NCBI GenBank assembly: GCA_025766275.1
Contig: JAFKAC010000151.1
Span: forward strand, 1 to 64,000
Direction of reading: 5' to 3'
From: Lactarius indigo
Taxonomy: Eukaryota; Basidiomycota; Agaricomycetes; Russulales; Russulaceae
DNA: 64,000 nucleotides
Made by a program: the position numbers and the translations under genes. A model generated the notes under the pieces. The model was not told where the DNA came from. It was given only the letters and a program-made list of their open reading frames with translations, and ran no database searches. Of this stretch, positions 57,634-64,000 are shown one piece after another. The number at the start of each line of letters is the position of its first letter. The first letter of the stretch is position 1.

Positions 57634-58013
57634 GCCTCTCGTCGATGCCACGCTCCCAAAGGAACTTCTCAAACTCATCCTGAAGGCCAAGGCCAAGCGT
57701 CCCGAACTGAGGGTCGATGTAGAGTCCACGGCGCTTTCAGTCAGCCTCGGCGGTCAAGTCCATCGTGAGCTTGGAGTCCTTGTAGGACGATACGTTCTCA
57801 ATGACGAACGCACCCTCTTGGCACACTGCATCGATGCTCAAAGCGCCAGGGACCGAAGGCTCAGTAACGGTCAACGAGCAGCGGAGCGGGTATGACGACG
57901 GTGATTCGCGAGAACACGGGGACGCGTGCACGCGTTGAAACGAGTGAAGAGCGTAGAGAAAGAGCACGTGACGATGGTGCGGTAAACTGACGGACAGTAC
58001 GGAAGACAGACAT
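57634..58013 (-). pseudogene. MAM33: MAM33/p32 (mitochondrial acidic matrix protein) fragment inside the ROT1 intron
   Basis: MAM33 is a p32/C1QBP-family mitochondrial matrix protein. From 58,013 the frame MSVFRTVRQFTAPSSRALSL looks like its targeting sequence. After a jump into another frame come SSYPLRCSLTVTEPSVPGAL, then SIDAVCQEGAFVIENVSSYK, DSKLTMDLTAEAD, a TGA where Trp is expected, and KRRGLYIDPQFGTLGLGLQD with EFEKFLWERGID. About 100 residues of the acidic middle are missing, and the frame is broken at the joint and at the TGA. The last part of the family C-terminus is absent; the sequence runs directly into the acceptor of the last ROT1 exon. A decayed, internally deleted piece. Confidence 0.75.
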
Positions 58014-58755
58014 GGCGATTTGTAGAATGAGAGGTGGACAACAATGAGTGCCGTGAGATGAGGTACGCCTGCTAGTCGCGCGAGGCATGCGTCAGCGAGT
58101 TAGACGCGGCACTGAAGCAATTCGAGATGCGGGCGAGGACAAGTGGCCGGAAGCGTGGAACATGCGCCAACATGAATGAAAGCGGGATTGTGGGGCTTTG
58201 GCACGCCTGCTATCGGGCAAGCCGTGGACCGCGCAGCTCGAATACCTGCGGGGTAGTCATTATGATGTGCTGTGGCAGCGGCCACGATGAAGGTGCGGGC
58301 GCGGACTCGGTTGGGGAGTGCAGGAATGCTGGTGAGCTGAGTGTGCGGGTGCAGGTGGATGCGTTTGGAAGGGGGACTGGGCACTGGGAGGGATTATGTG
58401 TGTCGGTACCCTCGGGAACATCTCGGACATGCGCAGGAAGGAAGGCGAGACAGGCGAATCGGTGCAAGCCATGTCGAGCTCAGAGATGAGACCGGCACGT
58501 TGGCCGAGGCCGCTGGGAGGACGGATATCCGAAGATGGAGGTAATGACGAGCGGCTGGGAGAGTGGGGTAACGGTACACTGGAGATATGGGAAATGGCCC
58601 TAAAGGCATCCCCGTCCCCTATGAAGGTGTCACTTTGAGGCAATGGTCGTCGTCCACCGGCGCAGGGATATTGAGATGGTGATGTCGACAAGATCGTAGA
58701 TGGTGAATGCATGAGACTGGGCGTGTCTTCGATCTCGAATTTTTGGGACGCATGA
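58014..58755. other. Remaining part of the enlarged ROT1 intron
   Basis: A minus-strand frame (58,260-58,775) continues open from the ROT1 exon for about 170 codons. It is Ser/Pro/His-rich (DTPSLMHSPSTILSTSPS, SDTFIGDGDAFRAISHISSV) and resembles a disordered region, possibly from a third gene. Its source was not recognised. The intron would begin at GTTCATGCG after the NYNE codons. Confidence 0.35.
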
Positions 58756-59261
58756 ACCTCGTTGTAATTCTCCAAGAAATCGGAGGTCGTGGAACAGGGC
58801 GCCTGGATCTGTTGGAAGCCGTTGCCAAATGGCTACATGGTCATCGACCCGTTGGAATTATATGTAAATTTGCCATGGACCCAGCTCATGACACCGGTGA
58901 TGCATTGAGAAGATGAGCCTATGAGTGGACAGTTGAGCGTATATTGAGGCGGCAGGCTGCGGATATACTCACCATTGCCATACATCCGGTATCATGCAAT
59001 CTTATAGCACCGTCTTCGGTGCTAAAAGGGGATGAACATCAGATCAAATTTAAAAAGGAGGCGAGGATCACACACACAGAAAGGAGATACCTGTCGTCGA
59101 GGGATAGTTGAAGCTGACGTTGGCCGGATTTACGAATGACTATTCAAATTCCCGACGCGCGTGAACGACTGCTTGTGCACGAAGGCCCACACATGATATG
59201 CACAGGACCAGTGATAACATTCTTTGAACCTGATACCCATGTCCCGCCAATGGGGGTGGCA

Positions 59262-59605
59262 TTATGTGCCGAGTCGAACTGCGCAAGGGCAGCAGGAATG
59301 GTCACGAGGGCTAGGAGAGCGAGAGAGCCAACAAACAAGGGTGGGAGCCTTATGTGCCGAGTCGAACTGCGCGAAGGCAGCAGGAATGGTCGCAAGGGCT
59401 AGGAGAGCGAGAGAGCTGACAAACACGGGTGAGAGCCTTATGTGCCAAGTCGAACTGCGTGAAGGCAGCAGGAATGGTCGCGAGGGCTAGGAGAGCGAGA
59501 GAGCTGACAAACATGGGTGAGAGCCTTATGTGCCGAGTCGAACTGCGCGAGGGCAGCAGGAATGGTTGCGAGGGCTAGGAGAGCGAGAGAGTTGACAAAC
59601 ATGGG
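59262..59605 (-). repeat. Four tandem 88-base copies of the ROT1 signal-peptide exon
   Basis: Units begin at 59,262, 59,350, 59,438 and 59,526; each starts TTATGTGCC on the plus strand, and they are about 90-95% alike. On the minus strand each codes for NSLALLALATIPAALAQFDS-like sequence. As 88 is not a multiple of three, stacking the units breaks the frame. Confidence 0.9.
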
Positions 59606-59884
59606 AAAACTGAGAGCCAAGGTATTAATAGGGGAGGGGATTTCTTTGCACTCACGGGCGAAGGGAAAAGGAATGGTCTTGAGGGCTTGATGGGGACGCG
59701 AGTGTGTGTGGGGACGACGACAATGTGGACGAGGTGAAAATTTTGACACCGTAAGCAAGGCCGGGACAAGCCCCTTTACCATAGAAACCAAGGTACAAAA
59801 TGTTTACTATGTTGGAGAGACGTCGACTCAGTGAATGGTCAAATCACGTATTGATATTGTAAGATAGTAGGGAATGAGTATTTA
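59606..59884. other. Spacer between ROT1 remnant and transposase
   Basis: No gene is seen. It contains the upstream flank of the ROT1 remnant and the 3' flank of the transposase gene (TTACTATGTTGGAG near 59,802). Confidence 0.35.
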
Positions 59885-61780
59885 CTAAAAATCGAGCCCA
59901 ATACCATGGCCCTCCTCCGAGTCGTCGACGTCTTCGACATCGGTTAGATCAACTATTAGAGTGCTTCTTTCGTCATCAGACTTGTCCACCACCAGTAGTT
60001 CGTCCTCATCCGCCCTGAGATCTGCAGGTAACTCCTCCCAACAATCCTCAGGCTGGGAAACAGCAGAAAGACCCTGACAAAAAGCCCCATCCCATCCCAT
60101 GCTTCGGAGCGCATCACGGATGTGTAAGTAAATTTCCCACGCATTATCGAACTGTGGCTCTGGAGATCCCATGTCCGTCCACACGGCATTTGCGCGCACA
60201 GCAAATGCATAAGGGACCAAATCAAAAACCGGGTCATCTGGAGGAGCGTACTTCCGCTCGATCTCGTCAAAGGTTTCTGGGGAAACAGCGATCTAGTCAA
60301 ATATGTTAGTGATGTAAGAGGATAAGACAGGATAATATACCTTATAGTCCGCAGCGTTCCATTTATGTGGCTTTTGTAAAATGATCATGGGAATGCCATG
60401 GGGTAGAACTTTCTTGCGATCGGCACGGCGCTTGGTCCAGTTGTGCTGATTGACCCAGGCATCAACCTCCTGCTGTATGAAGGGAATAAAAATAAAGCGG
60501 AAAACGAGACTGAAAATGCTTAGCATCGCAGAGTGAGGTTCTTATTAAGTAATATTAACGTACCATTCGAGAGGGTCTCCGATGTCATAATACCCTTCGT
60601 CGACCCCTTTATCAAGCAATTTTTGAAATCCAGTGGCCCAGTCCCTTCGAAAAACGGACCAGTGAATTTCTGGTTTGATATTTCCATGCTTGCGGAACCA
60701 CCGATGTTGAATGGAGCCATCCAGGGATGGCTCCATGTGATGGCGCAGAGCCGTCTGTGCATAAGCTACGTTGACGTTTTCTGTCCCTGGATCGCTCTGC
60801 GTGATGAGGGGAATACCTGGGAAAAAATAATTTTACCATCAATTAGACAATCAAAGCACGTACCACCCATGGCCCGGGCTGCGTTGAGGTAGAAGCGCGC
60901 AATCAGTTTTGGATTTCTGACTGTCCACCAGACTTTGCACCAATGGATTACGCCTGGATAAGGGTCAAGACCAACGTGAAAGAAGAGCCCATAACGTTTG
61001 AATTTGTCGTGCTGGTCAAGACACCACATCTCATTTGGGCCAATAGCTAGGAATGTCCGCCGCTTAAACTTTTGGTACCGCCGTGCCTCAACGGCATCTG
61101 GCTCAGTCTGTCGGAGAAACTCTGAAATAACAGGCCTTCGTAATATGTCAGTATCATATTCATATGCGGAACGTGGGACACACCTTGATACATGAATCTT
61201 GTTCTCAAAAAGAAGGGCCTTCCTGATCGTTTCAGCACCGCGATTGGGAAAACATTTTTTGACCTCGATAACGTGACTGGCAATACTTTGGACCGTGTGC
61301 TTTTGTCGACGTGTGCTTTCCAAGCCCCACTTTTGACGTCGCCGGCGAACAGTAAAAACACTGAAAAGAGAAGCCATTTAGGATGCTATGACATTGTACA
61401 AGGTAAGAACATACCTTAAACCGTAGGACGTAGGGTCAAAATGGTCCATTGCAGAGCTAGCGATTTCCTTGTCGTTCATACCGAGATTAAAATAGAGCGT
61501 AAGCACCGGTTGGAGTTGGTCATTTGGAGCTGTCAACGACGAAATTTAGAGTGAAAGATGGGAAAAGGGACAGACGTACGGCAAGGTAGATGCTGGTTTG
61601 CTTGCATCTCACGGCCAGTAGCCCTGCTTGTAGCGTATTGTTCTGTATCTGGATATGTCCAAAAGGTAAAGTAAGGAGGCGGACAAGGAGACGGAAAAAA
61701 TTGGAAAGTGACTGACCTGGCAAGTCCGAGTCCATTAGCGGTGCGAGTGTTCGCGCACGGCTGTGCCTTACAGGTGGCAT
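59885..61780 (-). CDS. Integrase-fold (rve) DDE transposase, IS3EU-like
   Basis: It starts at 61780 (MPPVRHSRARTLAPLMDSDL), with about seven introns. The N-terminal helix-turn-helix-like part has LYFNLGMNDKEIASSAMDHF, then YGL, RRRRQKWGLESTRRQKH and GAETIRKALLFE. The catalytic core has NEMWCLDQHDKFKRYGLFFH (first Asp), TQSDPGTENVNVAYAQTAL (second Asp) and, about 41 residues later, HGNIKPEIHW (Glu), a D-D-E arrangement with rve-like spacing. It continues FIPFIQQEVDAWVNQHNWTK, RRADRKKVLPHGIPMII, and an acidic C-terminus (DLTDVEDVDDSEE) ending IGLDF at 59,885. No stop codon or frameshift was found in the exons. Mobilises the surrounding element; position next to the right repeat fits. Confidence 0.88.
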
Positions 61781-61930
61781 GATAATACCAGACCTACCAA
61801 CCAACTTGAGTTTCCGGAACAATGTTAGGTGAGTGGGACGGGAAAGGGAGAAAAAAAAACACGTCAAGCGCTTGCCGCTAGTAGGACATGAGGACAGTTG
61901 AAAATAGATTTTGTATTAACATTAAATTCC

Positions 61931-62250
61931 GGGCAGTTAGTATAGGAGGGGCACGCACCAGGGAAAAAGGGAGCGACGGGCTGCCAACCCTGAGTTCAAG
62001 ACGACGCACGGACCCTCACTACAGTTGCACGTGCGGCGATGTGACCGAGTCACAATAGAGGGACGAAAAGGAATTGCCAGAGTCCCGGGAATATGGTGAT
62101 ATTGAGAATGATTATGTAATTACATAATCCAAATGATAGTGGCGATACCGGGAGTAAGGCTATCGAATCGGCTATTTGATCTGCGAAGCGGAGTTTTGAA
62201 TATTCGTTTCGCGATATTCAATATGGACCTGCTCACTCCTGCTTGCCATA
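61931..62250 (-). repeat. Right 320-base terminal inverted repeat
   Basis: Inverted partner of 52,762-53,081. It contains the same 20-base palindrome at 62,110-62,129 and ends ...GCTTGCCATA. Confidence 0.95.
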
Positions 62251-62256
62251 GTTACT
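62251..62256 (+). repeat. Target site duplication, right (GTTACT)
   Basis: Second copy of GTTACT, directly after the right terminal repeat. Confidence 0.85.
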
Positions 62257-63161
62257 AGCTATGTGTCATATATGCTGCTCACCCACAGGTATGCAGTGTT
62301 TCAGGAGTAATGGTGACTACTCTACTAACCGCGCACAGTACCCCCACACAGCTATTTTAGTAGCATTCTCCATCTCCTCCGATTTGATGTATTGTAATTG
62401 CGCCGACGGGCAACCTGAGTTTCAAGTCAAGAATTGTGAGCGCGCATTTCACGGCTGCGTGCGATTTTTCCCATCTGGATTAGTCCAGAATCCATGGAAG
62501 TGCAACTCTGCGAAGTCGGAGATGAGATATTGACAACCCATCACTTGTATTGTATACTTGTTCATCACCTCGTGCGATGGTTGTGAGACGATGTGTCTCT
62601 TTTGGCAGCAAACACATTCACTGGCCACGAATCTGACTGTATGCGCGGCTAGCCTTCGGGTTCTAAATTTATGCTACCGGCGCCGACAGCCACTGACTGA
62701 CATGCGAAGCGGGCATGTAGCTTTTTGGTAATTACCTCCGGAGTCGATTCAGGAAAGTTGAAACGGGAAGGTCTTCGTGTCACATGAGTGCGAGCGAAGT
62801 GTCGTAAGGGCCATACGGTAACGGCCGTGGTGGTGCCCAGATCCTTGAATTGGCCTAGTGATGTTTGGCGGCACGGCGAGTTGGGAGGGTGAAGAGACGC
62901 TGGTGCCGTAACGGTGCCATCTGAAGAATTCAACAACTCGGTCGTGGTTCCTCGTAAGTTCCGGTGAACGAGCTAGCTCCTCAATAGTTAGCTCAATTCA
63001 CGCGGCCACGACCACCCACTCGCCATCTTTAATATATTCAAAGAGGCAATATGACTTCGCGGGAGTGACGACCTGTCCAGGATAGGCTGACTCGACATGA
63101 TTCATCGCTTTAGCGCAGCCCATATTTATTGCCAACGGACCTCAATCTATCCCTTCGAGTC
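62257..63161. other. Upstream region of the phospholipase C gene
   Basis: The right part of the former MIC10-PLC intergenic region. Only short open frames without family features. Probably contains the PLC promoter; no specific element was identified. Confidence 0.45.
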
Positions 63162-64000
63162 ATGCCCTCTTCAGCCATGGCCCACTCTAACGAATCCGAT
63201 GGACCACCTTCCCCTACTGTCTCCCCCCTAAGGCGTGCCAAGAACATCCTCACGATCCGTGGACTGCCGTCGCCGGAGCTGCGTGGTATCACGCTACTGG
63301 ACGAAAGCGCAGTGGACCTGGAAGAAGAGTCAACATCGTCGACACCGTTTCTGTCTCCGCAGCCGTCCCCGTCTCCGTCGCGCTTATCACTGCGTCGGAA
63401 CACGGGTAGCGGATCTGGCGGCGGGAGTAGCCCACTAGCGTCGCTTCGCAGGATGAGGGACGCGACAGTATCGCTGGTACGATCGAAGAGCTCAGGTGAA
63501 CGCAGCCCGGCCGGTCGCCCGAAAAGGCAACGCGAGAGTGAGAAGACGCGACACGGACGCAGTCAGTCCGATGCCATCCCGGCCACGTCCCGTTCCGCTG
63601 CCAGTCAGCCTACCACCGTCACCGTGAAGAGTCTGCTCTTCACACCCCCTGGTTCGCCCCACTCGGTTAGCATCACGACGCAGTCTCCCTCAAGAGCTCC
63701 TTCCGTTTCTCCACGGAGAGCCTCCGTCCCCCTCCCCGCGCTTAACTTCCACCTCGAGTCTCTTCCTCTTCCACCAATGTCCTCGTATCTTTTACCCCCA
63801 GTCCTTGACGAGGACCATCCACCCGCGCCCCCCGTAGCGCAACCCGCGTCGATTCTCGACCTCACCGTTCCGGATCTCCTTCAGAAAGGCACTCCAATGA
63901 TCAAGGTGTCCGGAAGGAAGCAAACAGATGTCGTCTTCAGGCTGGATCCCGATCAAGGCCAAATAATATGGGAGTCAAAGAAACATAGGATCAGTGCGTA
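63162..64000 (+). CDS. PLC1: Phosphoinositide-specific phospholipase C (5' part)
   Basis: It starts at 63,162 (MPSSAMAHSNESDGPPSPT) and stays open to about 63,993, where GATCA-GTGCGTA looks like a splice donor at the window edge. The first about 235 residues are Ser/Pro/Arg-rich and disordered (VSPLRRAKNILTIRG; LSPQPSPSPSRLSLRR; KSLLFTPPGSPHSVSI). The domain start follows: LDLTVPDLLQKGTPMIKVSG then RKQTDVVFRLDPDQGQIIWE and SKKHRI. This matches the N-terminal PH-domain segment of fungal delta-type phospholipase C, which cleaves PIP2 to IP3 and diacylglycerol. The EF-hand, X, Y and C2 parts would lie beyond the window. It is divergent from MIC10, with the transposon between them. Confidence 0.8.
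   Translation, partial: MPSSAMAHSNESDGPPSPTVSPLRRAKNILTIRGLPSPELRGITLLDESAVDLEEESTSSTPFLSPQPSPSPSRLSLRRNTGSGSGGGSSPLASLRRMRDATVSLVRSKSSGERSPAGRPKRQRESEKTRHGRSQSDAIPATSRSAASQPTTVTVKSLLFTPPGSPHSVSITTQSPSRAPSVSPRRASVPLPALNFHLESLPLPPMSSYLLPPVLDEDHPPAPPVAQPASILDLTVPDLLQKGTPMIKVSGRKQTDVVFRLDPDQGQIIWESKKHRISA

Larger units (their letters stand above)
57483..59605 (-). pseudogene. ROT1: ROT1 (ER cell-wall/glycosylation chaperone) pseudogene captured in the transposon
   Basis: ROT1 is an ER protein needed for cell-wall synthesis and glycoprotein folding in fungi. Recognisable exons in order: signal peptide FVNSLALLALATIPAALAQ (59.53-59.60 kb); FDSAHNATPIGGTWVSGS and KNVITGP (near 59.21-59.28); SFVNPANVSFNYPSTT (near 59.1); YKIA(stop)YRMYGNG (near 58.98); QCITGVMSWVHGKFTYNSNG, then SMTM(stop)PFGNGFQQIQ and APCSTTSDFLENYNE (58.75-58.92); and YTELYQLWQIFVDSTDGPKL with HVYQFSGSPLPPMFLVSTTP (57,483-57,614). 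Lesions: a tandemly repeated signal-peptide exon, a frameshift after EDG, a TGA where Arg is expected before YRMYG, a TAG between SMTM and PFG, and a deleted GISYSF-type segment. The last intron is about 1.1 kb and holds MAM33 sequence. Non-functional. Confidence 0.85.
52762..62250 (-). mobile_element. 9.5 kb IS3EU-like DNA transposon carrying an alpha-kinase and host-gene fragments
   Basis: Ends are 320-base inverted repeats (52,762-53,081 and 61,931-62,250) that differ at about two positions. The outermost bases are TATGGCAAGC..., flanked on both sides by GTTACT, a 6-base target duplication. Inside, on the minus strand, are an integrase-fold DDE transposase (59,885-61,780), a decayed ROT1 copy (57,483-59,605) with a MAM33 fragment in one of its introns, and an alpha-kinase gene (54,122-56,841). 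From memory, a 6-base duplication, TAY termini and an rve-type transposase fit the IS3EU superfamily; that name is an inference. Near-identical ends and an unbroken transposase indicate a young, possibly active copy. Confidence 0.9.

Noticed and set aside
57458..57895. Plus-strand 145-codon frame in the 9.5 kb element
   Set aside because: It is antisense to the ROT1 last exon and the MAM33 fragment, which both match known families on the minus strand.
58127..58489. Plus-strand 120-codon Gly/Arg/Cys-rich frame
   Set aside because: Low-complexity frame with no family features and no supporting splice or start context; probably the complement of the Ser/Pro/His-rich minus-strand stretch.
59136..59490. 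Plus-strand frames through the 88-base repeats (CRVELREGSRNG-like repeats)
   Set aside because: Open only because of the tandem repeat; the minus strand gives the recognisable ROT1 signal peptide.
62649..62936. 95-codon minus-strand frame upstream of the phospholipase C gene
   Set aside because: No family signature and no splice or promoter support; probably chance.

Overview
The window looks like nuclear DNA of a filamentous basidiomycete, most likely an agaricomycete. Nearly every gene is split by introns of about 45-65 bases with GT..AG ends. The gene families (DUF6534 membrane proteins, full-size PDR transporters, fungal alpha-kinases, UVE1, NOSIP, SPT5) are typical of that group. I cannot name the genus with confidence; no rRNA or tRNA gene was recognised.

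Layout. (1) 1-17.6 kb is a segmentally duplicated block. Five DUF6534 membrane-protein genes lie on the minus strand, each with a TATA box about 80-95 bases upstream, and NOSIP sequence lies head-to-head on the plus strand. NOSIP is intact only at the right end (16.3-17.6 kb). There is a decayed full-length copy at 11.2-12.5 kb and two stubs that end after about 12 codons. (2) 17.9-19.4 kb carries an unassigned tail-anchored protein gene. (3) 19.64-26.96 kb is a CACTA/Tnp2-like DNA transposon with 36-base terminal inverted repeats, a transposase gene broken by two TGA codons and a second, unassigned gene. (4) 27.6-39.6 kb holds two tandem full-size PDR (ABCG) transporter genes on the minus strand. 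(5) 40.3-52.5 kb is a compact housekeeping region: PIF1 helicase (+), UVE1 UV-damage endonuclease (-), SPT5 elongation factor (-), an F-box/LRR-like protein (+), a COX14-like mitochondrial protein (+) and MIC10 (-). (6) 52.76-62.25 kb is a 9,489-base DNA transposon with 320-base, nearly identical terminal inverted repeats and a 6-base target duplication GTTACT. It carries an apparently intact integrase-fold transposase, an alpha-kinase gene, and a decayed copy of the ER protein gene ROT1, one intron of which contains a MAM33 (p32) fragment. (7) From 63.16 kb a phospholipase C gene begins and runs off the window.

Functional reading. The housekeeping genes cover DNA maintenance (PIF1, UVE1), transcription (SPT5) and mitochondrial inner-membrane biogenesis (COX14, MIC10), but nothing suggests a common pathway. 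The 9.5 kb element lies between MIC10 and the phospholipase C gene, which are divergent; without it they would share an intergenic region of roughly 1.2 kb. The main novelty is this element: an IS3EU-like transposon that appears recent, with a kinase gene and rearranged host-gene pieces between its ends.
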